Under the pieces are notes generated by a model that searched no databases, had not been told where the DNA came from, and saw nothing but the letters and a program-made list of their open reading frames with translations. A stretch of 26,889 nucleotides of DNA, taken from Zetaproteobacteria bacterium (GTDB taxonomy: Bacteria; Pseudomonadota; Zetaproteobacteria; Mariprofundales; Mariprofundaceae). Within the stretch, counting starts at the first letter, position 1, and each line of letters opens with the position of its first letter. The stretch is taken from contig JAJRVH010000044.1 of the NCBI GenBank assembly GCA_021545625.1, positions 1 through 26,889 of the forward strand. Direction: 5' to 3'. The translations under genes were made by a program, and so were the position numbers. Below, one piece after another: positions 1-8,193 of this stretch.

Positions 1-10
1 GAAAGACGCA

Positions 11-79
11 AAAATAAAAAACGGCCCGACTGACAGATTCCGGAAAGGGAAAGGAGGGAGAAACCTGCCAGCCGGGCCG
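11..79 (-). terminator. Intrinsic terminator of the sulfur-assimilation operon
   Basis: Read on the minus strand, a 16-bp stem (arms at 79-64 and 37-22) pairs completely if three G-U pairs are allowed. It is followed by a T-rich tract at 21-11 (six T, A, then T's). The loop is long, about 26 nt and pyrimidine-rich. It lies about 70 bp after the cysN stop codon, as expected for the end of the operon. Bases 80-148 between the hairpin and cysN show nothing else that I can recognise. Confidence 0.85.
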
Positions 80-148
80 CTTATCCATCGGAGAAGCTGC
101 CCGGCAAGCTTATCCCGCAGACAGCAGCGCTTCTGTGATATGGCTCAC

Positions 149-1432
149 CTAGGCTGTGATCATGCCCGCGCCGACCGTATTATTGGTAAACGTATCGATG
201 ATGATGAAACTGCCGGTTGCCCGGTTCTGTTCGTAGGTGTCGTAATACAGCGGCTTCTGAAGCCTGAAGGTGATGCGACCGATCTCGTTCATGGCCAGTT
301 CGTCCGCCTTCTCCTTCTCCAGCGTATGGATATCGGTACGGTAGTCGATCGCATCGACCAGAGCCTTGACGGTATGGGTCGTATGCTTGATCAGGTACTT
401 CTTGCGCACGCTCAGGGGTTCGTCGCCGATCCAGCATACATTGGCCGTCATCACCTTGCTGGTGGTGGCCTGTTCGCCGACCTTGGTCAACATGTCGCCA
501 CGAGAGAGATCGATCTCGTCATTCAGCGTCACGGTGATGCTCTGCGGCGCGAACGCCTCCTCGATATTGCCGTCGAAGGTGACGATCTCCCTGATCGTCG
601 TGATATTGCCGCTCGGTTCGGCAATAACCTCGTCGCCGACCCGGATCGTGCCCGAGGCGACCGTGCCCATAAAGCCCCGGTAATCCGGCAATTCCGGCGT
701 CTGCGGCCGGTTGACCAGCTGAATCGGCAGACGAAACGGCTTGCTGTCGATATCGTCCAGCACCGGCAGACTCTCCAGGGTTTCCAGCAGGGTCTTGCCC
801 TGATACCAGTCCATATGCTCGCCGCGCACGGCCACCATATCGCCAAGCAGAGCGGACATCGGGATGCAGATCAGGTCCTTCACGCCCTGTCTGGCGCAAT
901 AATCCTGCATCTCATCGCGGATCTTTTCGAATACACCCTGGTCGTAATCGACCATGTCCATCTTGTTGACCGCCACGATCAGGTGTGGAATGGCCAGCAG
1001 GCTGAGGATATGGGTATGACGCTTGGTCTGCGGCATCACGCCGTTGCGCGCGTCAATCAGGATAATCGCCGCGCCTGCCGTTGATGCGCCTGTCACCATA
1101 TTGCGGGTGTACTGCTCATGTCCCGGGCAGTCGGCCATGATGAACTTGCGCTTCGGCGTCGCAAAATAGCGGTAGGCGACATCAATCGTGATACCCTGTT
1201 CGCGTTCGGCGGCCAGGCCGTCGGTCAGCATGGCCAGATCGATCTCTCCGGCCGAGGCGACATGCTGTTGCCCCTTCTTCTTGCGGACGGCCAGCAGCTG
1301 ATCCTCGAACGCACCCTTGGTATCGACCAGCAGGCGGCCGATCAGCGTGGATTTTCCGTCATCAACACTGCCGACCGTTACCAGTCGCAACAGTTCGATT
1401 TCATCGGCTACTTTGTAATTGATCTCAGTCAT
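149..1432 (-). CDS. cysN: Sulfate adenylyltransferase GTPase subunit CysN
   Basis: GTPase subunit of ATP sulfurylase; with CysD it makes adenosine 5'-phosphosulfate (APS) from sulfate and ATP in the cytosol, using GTP hydrolysis to drive the reaction. The 427-residue protein shows the EF-Tu-like G motifs: P-loop GSVDDGKST (21-29), DCPGHEQY (101-108) and NKMD (156-159). Beta-barrel domains 2 and 3 follow. It ends after the barrel domains, so there is no fused CysC (APS kinase) domain. This agrees with the APS-type CysH encoded upstream, which needs no PAPS. The start has an AGGA about 7-8 nt upstream and follows cysD by 35 bp. It is the last gene before the operon terminator. Confidence 0.96.
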   Translation of the reverse strand: MTEINYKVADEIELLRLVTVGSVDDGKSTLIGRLLVDTKGAFEDQLLAVRKKKGQQHVASAGEIDLAMLTDGLAAEREQGITIDVAYRYFATPKRKFIMADCPGHEQYTRNMVTGASTAGAAIILIDARNGVMPQTKRHTHILSLLAIPHLIVAVNKMDMVDYDQGVFEKIRDEMQDYCARQGVKDLICIPMSALLGDMVAVRGEHMDWYQGKTLLETLESLPVLDDIDSKPFRLPIQLVNRPQTPELPDYRGFMGTVASGTIRVGDEVIAEPSGNITTIREIVTFDGNIEEAFAPQSITVTLNDEIDLSRGDMLTKVGEQATTSKVMTANVCWIGDEPLSVRKKYLIKHTTHTVKALVDAIDYRTDIHTLEKEKADELAMNEIGRITFRLQKPLYYDTYEQNRATGSFIIIDTFTNNTVGAGMITA

Positions 1433-1467
1433 TGCTTCATCCTTGTCTCAAACATCCGGCGAACCGA

Positions 1468-2391
1468 TCATAAATAACCTTCTTTCTTCTTGTCTTCCAT
1501 CGAATTCGAACCATGGTCGATGATGCGGGTTTCGCGCTCCGAACGACGGGCTGCGGCCGCTTCCATGACAATCTCTTCCATCGTCGTGGCCTCGGAACGA
1601 ACCGCGCCGGTGCAGGGACTGCATCCCAGCGTTCGGAAGCGCGACATCACCATCTTCGGCTCCTCGCCTTCCAGCAACTGACCCTTCATTTCCTCGTAAT
1701 AGGGAATCAGCATCGAGCCGCGCTCGACCATCAGCCGCTCCCTGGCGAAATACAGCGGCACGATCGGAATATCCTCTTTCAGGATATACAGCCATACATC
1801 CATCTCCGTCCAGTTCGAGATCGGGAAAACCCGCACGCTCTCGCCCTCGTGGATACGACCGTTATAGATATTCCACAATTCGGGCCGCTGATTCTTCGGA
1901 TCCCATTGACCGAATTCGTCGCGCATCGAAAACACCCGCTCCTTGGCCCGGCTGCGCTCCTCGTCGCGCCGCGCCCCGCCGAAAGCCGCGTCATAACCGC
2001 CCTCTTCCAGCGCATCGAGCAGCCCCTGCGTCTTCAGCGCACCGCAACAACGTGCCACGCCGTAGTCCTTCGGGTTCATGCCACGGGCAATCGCCTCCTC
2101 GTTGCGGCGAACGATCAGATCCGCGCCAATCTCGCGCGTGAACGAATCGCGGAATTCGTACATTTCCCTGAACTTGAAACCTGTATCGACATGCAACAGC
2201 GAAAACGGCAACGGCGCCGGATAAAACGCCTTGCGAGCCAGATGCACCATGACGCTGGAATCCTTGCCGACCGAATACAGCATGACCGGATTACGAAACT
2301 CGGCCACGACCTCGCGGATAATATGAATCGACTCGGCTTCCAGTGCCTGCAGCTGCGTCAGTTTATGTTCAGATATTTGATGCTTGACCAT
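1468..2391 (-). CDS. cysD: Sulfate adenylyltransferase subunit CysD
   Basis: Catalytic subunit of ATP sulfurylase; it adenylates sulfate to APS together with CysN. The 307 residues match the usual family length of about 300. The ATP-PPase P-loop is visible as SVGKDSS (40-46), followed by the HVDTG segment (67-71). The SRFRTLGCSPCTGA segment near the C-terminus is typical of CysD. A good ribosome site (AGGAGA, 8 nt spacing) precedes the ATG. The gene lies 12 bp after cysH and 35 bp before cysN, in one transcription unit. I see nothing damaged or unusual in it. Confidence 0.97.
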   Translation of the reverse strand: MVKHQISEHKLTQLQALEAESIHIIREVVAEFRNPVMLYSVGKDSSVMVHLARKAFYPAPLPFSLLHVDTGFKFREMYEFRDSFTREIGADLIVRRNEEAIARGMNPKDYGVARCCGALKTQGLLDALEEGGYDAAFGGARRDEERSRAKERVFSMRDEFGQWDPKNQRPELWNIYNGRIHEGESVRVFPISNWTEMDVWLYILKEDIPIVPLYFARERLMVERGSMLIPYYEEMKGQLLEGEEPKMVMSRFRTLGCSPCTGAVRSEATTMEEIVMEAAAARRSERETRIIDHGSNSMEDKKKEGYL

Positions 2392-2403
2392 CCCTTGATT
2401 CTC

Positions 2404-3153
2404 CTAAATTCCTTCGCCGCCCTCGATTTCGCCACTGGCTTCCCTGATACTCATCACATGCAGGCCGCATTCTGCCAGACCCTCGCCGTTTTCCCACCAC
2501 CAGCGACCGGCACGCTCATCCTCTCCGACCGTGATCGCGCGTGTACAGCATTCGCAACCAATCGAACGATAATGCGCGTCATGCAGCCTGTTGTAGGGCA
2601 CATCGCAGGAACGGATATAAGACCATAAATCATCCCATGTCCAATCCAGCAGGGGATTGTATTTTTTCAGCCCATAGACCGGATCCGACTCAACGGGCGC
2701 AAGCTCCGCACGCCCTCTGGACTGCTCCCGGCGCCGACCCGTGATCCATGCCGTCCTGCCTTCCAGCGATCGCATCAGCGGATGCACCTTGCGCACCTCG
2801 CAACAGCGCTTGCGCAACTCCACCGACTTGCGAAACAGGTTCACGCCGTGTTCGCGCACCATGGCCTCGACCTCGGCGCAATCCGGAATCACGATCTGCA
2901 CCCGGATATCATAGCGTTTTTCGACCGCCTCAATCACATCATAGGTGGCCTGCGGCAGCCGGCCGGTATCCAGCGTCAGCACCGGAATATCGAGGCCGTG
3001 ACGACAGATCAGATCAATCATCACCGAACCCTCGGCACCGAAGCTGCACGGATAGGCCAGGCCATCTCCGTGCTCGGCCCGCGCCTGCCGCAACAAAGCC
3101 AGCGCACTTTCGATCTTGCTTTTCATTATCTCATCCACGCCAACCTCACCCAT
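2404..3153 (-). CDS. cysH: Fe-S adenylylsulfate (APS) reductase, CysH family
   Basis: Reduces the sulfonucleotide to sulfite with thioredoxin or a similar donor. The 249-residue protein has the PP-loop-like CSFGAEGSV (36-44), LDTGR (61-65), a vicinal cysteine pair C117-C118 (KRCCEVRKVHPL), a second pair C200/C203 (GCECCT), and the catalytic C229 in ECGLH. The CC...CxxC set binds a [4Fe-4S] cluster in the family members that use APS directly; classical E. coli-type PAPS reductases lack it. This fits the absence of an APS kinase (CysC) here. The ATG at 3153 is chosen because GGGGAG lies 8 nt upstream; a second Met at residue 10 is possible. It starts 3 bp after the transporter-fusion stop codon, so translation is probably coupled. 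Confidence 0.95.
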   Translation of the reverse strand: MGEVGVDEIMKSKIESALALLRQARAEHGDGLAYPCSFGAEGSVMIDLICRHGLDIPVLTLDTGRLPQATYDVIEAVEKRYDIRVQIVIPDCAEVEAMVREHGVNLFRKSVELRKRCCEVRKVHPLMRSLEGRTAWITGRRREQSRGRAELAPVESDPVYGLKKYNPLLDWTWDDLWSYIRSCDVPYNRLHDAHYRSIGCECCTRAITVGEDERAGRWWWENGEGLAECGLHVMSIREASGEIEGGEGI

Positions 3154-3156
3154 CCG

Positions 3157-5790
3157 TTAAACTCCCCGCCCAAGCAACGGCCACCACCACGCGGCGGCCA
3201 GCATGAACAGGCCAAAGGCCGACAGCGACAAAAGGGCTCCATAGCGCAGCATGCTGGATGCACGTACGTAGCCGGAACCGAATACCATTGCATTCGGGGG
3301 CGTGCCCATCGGCAGCATGAAGGCAAAGCCGGACACAATGCCGGTCGCCAGCGCCATCACGACCGGGTCCATCTGCGCCTGGATCGCCAGCGGAATCGCG
3401 ATCGGCAACACTACGGCTACCGCCGCCGCATTGCTGACCCCTTCGGTGAAAAACAGCGTCAATAGTACCAGCAACGCCAGTAAGCCAAGACCGGTGATAT
3501 CGCCTGGCACCAATGTCTGCGCCAGCCAGATGGCTGCTCCCGTCACGCTGAGCGCCTTGCCGATTGCGATCGCACCGCCATACATCAGAACCACGCCCCA
3601 GTTGACGTGCGATTCGAGGGTTTTCCACTCGACCAGACGCAAAGCGAACATGGCTACGACACTGATCAGCGCAATCCCAGCCAGGCTGCTGGCATGGCCT
3701 GCAAACAGCCAGGCAATCACGGTCAGCAGCAGCAGGGCAGCCATCAGATAACCCTTGATATCCAGATTGCCCAGCTCAAGACGGCGCAACGCAATGCGTT
3801 CGCGTGCAGCTTGCACATCCACGCGCATCGGCGTCGTACGCAACAGAACGACGGCCGACACCGCCAGTACGGCAAACGCGACGGGAGCCGCCGCCAGCGT
3901 CCAGTCGAGGAAGGAAAAGGTCGAACCTGTCAGCTCCTCGCTCAGCGCCAGCGCCAGCGGCCCGCGCGCACCTCCCAGTAGCGTCACCACGCCGCCGATG
4001 ATCGAACCCCAGGCCACGGCCAGAAACAGCGCCTGCGCATAGCGATTGCCGGGCCGCAGCCCCAGGCTGCGCACCAGCGACAATACGATCGGCAGAAAAA
4101 GCGCCGCCACCGCATGCTCCGGCATCAGACAGGCCATGGCCGCCGGAAGCAGCAGCATCGTCAACAGCAGACGCTGCGGACTTCTTGCCTGCCGGTCCAG
4201 CACCAGCAACGCGGCACGCTCTGACAGACCGCTCTGCATCACACCGGCAGCAAGCATGAAAGCACCCAGAATGAAAAACACGGCCGGGTTTCCGAAAAAG
4301 GCAAACACCTCTCCCGCCCCCATCACACCGAGCAAGGGCAACAGCGCCAGTCCCAGCATCGATGTCACGGCCAGCGGCAACAACTGCGTCACCCACAGCG
4401 CCAGACAAAGAAAAAAGATTACCAGTGCCGACCAGCCGGACGCATCCAGCCCGGCCGGAGGCGCAGCTCCGGCAGCGGCCATCGCCAGCACAAAAATCAG
4501 TGTCAGCGATACGAACGGCAGGGCCTCGCCGGCCAGCAGCACATGAATCGGGCGCCGGTCCATGCTGACCGATGCGCCATCGCCGTTCGAGGCTCGCAAC
4601 TGCCGTCTGAGACCGTCCATCCAGCTGTCCAGACGACGTCCCAGCGACGATGCGACCCAACGCTCGGACAGCGACGTCTCGCCGCCATCCAGCACCCGGC
4701 TTTCCATCGGCGTCAACACGCGTCCCATATGGCGCAGCTTGTGGGTGGAAAACGATACATGCTGCAATGCTCCGTAGAGATAAAGAAAGGCCTGCTCCAC
4801 CTCCGCCAGCAACGGCACCGGCAACGAAGCCAGCGGCGTGCCAGGCAGGGGACGGAACGGCTGCAACAGCGGCACCACGCCGCGCGCCAGCAGGGCGTCG
4901 ATGCCGGCCCGGGTCGCATCCAGCGGTTCCAGTCCGACGATCAGGTTGCTGACCACGGTGCCGGCGCGGAACACCTTGCGCGCATGCTCCAGCGCCTTCC
5001 AGATCGCCTGCTGGCCGCCATGCGCCTGCTTGCCGGGGCAAATCTCGGCGAAACGATCCGGATCGTGCAGTTCAAGATTGCAGACGAAGATATCCAGTCC
5101 GGCCGCATACAGATTGTCGATCACCGAAACATCGGCCGGCGCGACGGTTTCCAGTGCAATCTGGCGATAACCGAGATGCCGCCGAAGCAGGGCAATCACC
5201 GGCACCAGACGATTCAGCCCCGCATCGTCTCCCGGAGCATAACCGTTGTACAGGTATACGGTATCCACCTCGCGCTCGGCCAGGGCCGCGCGCACCACCT
5301 CAACCAGTTCCAGCGGATCGCGTAACGGCGGCACCGCATCGTTGAGCATCGAATCATACTGGCAATACTGGCAGGCCTGCCCTTCTCCGGCGAAGAAGCC
5401 GCAGCCCATCAGCGGATGCAGCATCAGCAGGTTTTCATGCAGCGATGCAAAACTGCCCATGCGCGCTCCCGAGCGCGCTTTCCTGGTGTAGAACGCCGGC
5501 GCCGGCAACAGCTGAACATCCAGTTTTTCACCGCCCCAGCGCAGTTCGGCGCAACCATCCGCATCTTCCTGCGTCAGACTGATCGGGCTTTGTTCGGTAT
5601 AGGGCTGCGCCACCGGCACCGTCGCAAAATGTCCGCTGGGCAGACGCAGATCAATCACCGCCTCGCTGGCATTGGCCTGCGCCACCCAGCGGGATGCATC
5701 CCTCAGGCCTTCAGGCAGGGACACGCCGTGACTGACCAGCGCCAGCTTGGTACGGCCAGGATTGGCGAACGGATTCAGCACCGGTTCCAT
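3157..5790 (-). CDS. Fusion of a radical-SAM enzyme and an SLC13/DASS-type anion transporter
   Basis: One uninterrupted 877-residue frame. Residues about 1-400 are a radical-SAM protein: the cluster cysteines are C130, C140 and C143, spaced CX9CX2C instead of the usual CX3CX2C. A barrel-like run follows (YLYNGYAPGDD, IALETVAP, GLDIFVCNLELHDPDRF, VSNLIVGLEP). Residues about 412-877 form a hydrophobic SLC13 (divalent anion:Na+ symporter) unit with about ten or more membrane segments and the signature LPMGTPPNAMVFGSG (826-840). The second half keeps S786-N787 of the SNT-type motif; the first has PEH (557-559) at that place. I infer that the transporter half imports sulfate, because the gene lies between sulfite reductase and cysH. 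The substrate of the radical-SAM half is unknown to me. The ATG at 5790 begins 2 bp after the upstream stop codon; a GTG at 5829 would add 13 residues. Confidence 0.85.
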   Translation of the reverse strand: MEPVLNPFANPGRTKLALVSHGVSLPEGLRDASRWVAQANASEAVIDLRLPSGHFATVPVAQPYTEQSPISLTQEDADGCAELRWGGEKLDVQLLPAPAFYTRKARSGARMGSFASLHENLLMLHPLMGCGFFAGEGQACQYCQYDSMLNDAVPPLRDPLELVEVVRAALAEREVDTVYLYNGYAPGDDAGLNRLVPVIALLRRHLGYRQIALETVAPADVSVIDNLYAAGLDIFVCNLELHDPDRFAEICPGKQAHGGQQAIWKALEHARKVFRAGTVVSNLIVGLEPLDATRAGIDALLARGVVPLLQPFRPLPGTPLASLPVPLLAEVEQAFLYLYGALQHVSFSTHKLRHMGRVLTPMESRVLDGGETSLSERWVASSLGRRLDSWMDGLRRQLRASNGDGASVSMDRRPIHVLLAGEALPFVSLTLIFVLAMAAAGAAPPAGLDASGWSALVIFFLCLALWVTQLLPLAVTSMLGLALLPLLGVMGAGEVFAFFGNPAVFFILGAFMLAAGVMQSGLSERAALLVLDRQARSPQRLLLTMLLLPAAMACLMPEHAVAALFLPIVLSLVRSLGLRPGNRYAQALFLAVAWGSIIGGVVTLLGGARGPLALALSEELTGSTFSFLDWTLAAAPVAFAVLAVSAVVLLRTTPMRVDVQAARERIALRRLELGNLDIKGYLMAALLLLTVIAWLFAGHASSLAGIALISVVAMFALRLVEWKTLESHVNWGVVLMYGGAIAIGKALSVTGAAIWLAQTLVPGDITGLGLLALLVLLTLFFTEGVSNAAAVAVVLPIAIPLAIQAQMDPVVMALATGIVSGFAFMLPMGTPPNAMVFGSGYVRASSMLRYGALLSLSAFGLFMLAAAWWWPLLGRGV

Positions 5791-5792
5791 AT

Positions 5793-8144
5793 TCAGATAT
5801 GAGAGACCTTTTCCACCCGGATCTTCCACTGAGTATCGGAAACCTTCTCCCTGGCAAGCACCTTCTGTCCCTGTTCCTCCAACGACAACGGCACGTTCTC
5901 GATCGGCTCGCCGTCATCCAGAATAACATCCAGTTGCGCACCGATCGGCAACGAAGCCAGCCGGATCTTGGTTTTGACGAAGTTCATCGGGCATGCGACA
6001 CCGGAAAGATCAAGCAGCGCGAGATCGCCGGTCTCTTCGTCGATCGTATCCGGCTGCGCGGGCGAGGCCGGCTCGTCTTCGGCAGGCACCGGGGCAAAAC
6101 GCTTCTCGGCCAGTTCCAGCCATGCCGCCTGACGATCTCTCAGACAAGTCACGCCGGGGGCCGGATCAGCCAGATCGATACCCATCAGGGCCTGCTGCAC
6201 CGCCTGAAAGCCCTGCATCAGATCCGTATCGTCCGCAGCATGGATCATCAGCGACGCGAACACCTCGCCGTCGTCCTCCGGCGTTTCACCGAACGGCACC
6301 AGAAACGCGCGCGCGGTCGAGATCGCCGAACGGCGCAATGCTGCGGCCGCCTCGGCCCAGAACATCGCGTCGACATGGGCGCGGGCGATCATCAGCTCAT
6401 ATTCGGCCTCGGATATCAGTGCATCGGTCATCGACAGCACGGCGCCGGCACATTCGCCCTTCTTGTTGCCCCTGGTATTGAACGCCTCGTTTTCGCTCCA
6501 GTCGTAGATCAGCCCCTCGACCTCACCCTCGCCGGCCGCAAACGGTCCGAGAATATCGTTGATTCCCTGCTGGCCAATACGACTTGCCCAGTCGTGCATC
6601 GACTCGTCGGGCAGTCGCCCGTCCCGGTAGGCCTTCAGCACTGCGATACCGGCCTCGGGAGCACGTCTGGCCGGCACCGGGTCGGTGGCATAGGCCAGCG
6701 CCTCTCCGGCCCGCCCGGAACCGCCGATGTGCAGCTGATAATGAGGCACAGCCTGCCCCCCGATCTTCCTGGCCAATCCATGGAAGCCCAGATCGGCAAT
6801 ATGGTGACGGGCGCAGGAATGCTGACAGCCCGAAGCCTTGACCGTCAGGCCGGCCAGCGCCGGATCCTGCCGGAACTCGCCCATCAGCGGCTGCATCGCC
6901 TCGGCGAGGCCGCGCGATGATGTAATACCCAGCCGACAGGTTTCGGTTCCCGGACAGGCGACAATATCGGCAATGCCGCGCGCATAGGCGCTTTGCAGCC
7001 CGGCCTCTTTCAGGATCGCAAGCACGCCCTCAATCCTGTCCGCATCGACATCGGCAATCACCATGCCCTGTTCGGTCGTCACGCGCAGCTCCTCGGTGCC
7101 GGCCGAGCGTGCCGCGGCGGCCACGGCCCGGCACTGGTCCGGCGTCATGTCACCGCGGAACAGGTTGATCAGTACGGCCTGCCGACCGTCATGCTGCTCG
7201 ACAATGCCGCTGACGGATGACGGCAGCCCGCCGCTCGGCTGCCGCCAGTTCGCCTGCGGACAGCCCGCATCGTCCGCATGCGTCTTTTCAATCATCGCCC
7301 GCTGACGACGGTACTCCTCGACAACCCCCTCGGCACCCAGCTTCTGGGCCACATATTTCAGGCGCGCGCGAGCCCGGCGTTTGCGGTCCGAATACTTGAA
7401 ATGCATGCGCATCAGGGCTTCGCCGACCAGCAGCATCTCGGATTCACCGATAAACTCCTCGAGCAGAATCGCCGCCATCGGCTGGGACGACAGGCCGCCC
7501 GCTGCCCAGACCTGGAAGCCGGGCTGACCGTCCCTGTGCATGGCGATAAAGCCAATATCGTGCATGCCGGACAGGCCACAGTCGGTCGCGCAGCCGGAGA
7601 AGGTGACCTTGAACTTGCGCGGAAACTGCTGCGCCAGCGGATGGCGCAGGAAATACTCGGCGAAGCGGCGGGCATGCACGCTGACATCGGCATGCTCGGC
7701 CGGACAGCGACCGGCCAGAAAACAGCTCGACACATTGCGCACGGTATTGCCGCAGGCCTCGCGCGTGGTCAGGCCAGCCGCATCGAGCTTGCGCAGGAAG
7801 GGCAGCACATCATCGAGCCTGACGAAATTGGCCTGAATATCCTGACGCGTCGTCACATGGGCAAGCTTTGGCGGTGCTTCCTTCAGCGTCCCGTCACTCG
7901 GCAATGCCCCAGCATAGGATTCAACACATTCGGCAATCACGTCCAGCTGGTCCGGCGTCAGCACGCCGCCCGGCAGCTTGACGCGCACCATCTGCACGCC
8001 TTCCTGACGCTGGCCGTATACGCCCATTTGCAGGCGGAACGGTGTAAAGCGCTCCTCGGGCATACGGCCGTCGCGAAAGGCCTTCAGACCGGCCTCGAAT
8101 TCGTCGACATCGGCAGTATCTGCAAACCTGAATTCTTTCATCAT
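5793..8144 (-). CDS. Sirohaem sulfite (nitrite/sulfite) reductase with C-terminal TusA domain
   Basis: Probable assimilatory sulfite reductase giving sulfide. Numbering from the ATG at 8144 (GTG 8147 and ATG 8141 also possible; GAGAGAGG lies just upstream). Residues 1-550 are two ferredoxin-type nitrite/sulfite reductase repeats. The second repeat has C397-X5-C403 and C440-X3-C444, the sirohaem/[4Fe-4S] ligand pattern. The first repeat also has C141-X5-C147 and C185-X3-C189 after the CGNTVRN motif. Residues about 555-690 are helical, perhaps HEPN-like, with no clear function. Residues about 705-783 are a TusA/SirA-like sulfur-carrier domain with the CPM motif (C718). No flavoprotein CysJ is near, so a ferredoxin-like donor is likely. 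A fused sulfurtransferase suggests that product sulfur or electrons pass through a protein-bound persulfide; this is inference. Confidence 0.9.
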   Translation of the reverse strand: MMKEFRFADTADVDEFEAGLKAFRDGRMPEERFTPFRLQMGVYGQRQEGVQMVRVKLPGGVLTPDQLDVIAECVESYAGALPSDGTLKEAPPKLAHVTTRQDIQANFVRLDDVLPFLRKLDAAGLTTREACGNTVRNVSSCFLAGRCPAEHADVSVHARRFAEYFLRHPLAQQFPRKFKVTFSGCATDCGLSGMHDIGFIAMHRDGQPGFQVWAAGGLSSQPMAAILLEEFIGESEMLLVGEALMRMHFKYSDRKRRARARLKYVAQKLGAEGVVEEYRRQRAMIEKTHADDAGCPQANWRQPSGGLPSSVSGIVEQHDGRQAVLINLFRGDMTPDQCRAVAAAARSAGTEELRVTTEQGMVIADVDADRIEGVLAILKEAGLQSAYARGIADIVACPGTETCRLGITSSRGLAEAMQPLMGEFRQDPALAGLTVKASGCQHSCARHHIADLGFHGLARKIGGQAVPHYQLHIGGSGRAGEALAYATDPVPARRAPEAGIAVLKAYRDGRLPDESMHDWASRIGQQGINDILGPFAAGEGEVEGLIYDWSENEAFNTRGNKKGECAGAVLSMTDALISEAEYELMIARAHVDAMFWAEAAAALRRSAISTARAFLVPFGETPEDDGEVFASLMIHAADDTDLMQGFQAVQQALMGIDLADPAPGVTCLRDRQAAWLELAEKRFAPVPAEDEPASPAQPDTIDEETGDLALLDLSGVACPMNFVKTKIRLASLPIGAQLDVILDDGEPIENVPLSLEEQGQKVLAREKVSDTQWKIRVEKVSHI

Positions 8145-8193
8145 CACCTCTCTCGCCGCCGCGCAAACATGCAGGGCATTTCTGCAAACCAGA

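Noticed and set aside
140..1084. 314-codon plus-strand frame across cysN
   Set aside because: Antisense to cysN, composition like a shadow, no ribosome site and no recognisable domain.
3776..5041. 421-codon frame within the transporter fusion in another frame
   Set aside because: Overlaps the radical-SAM/SLC13 frame on the same strand; rich in Arg/Gly/Ala without membrane segments or motifs, so a shadow.
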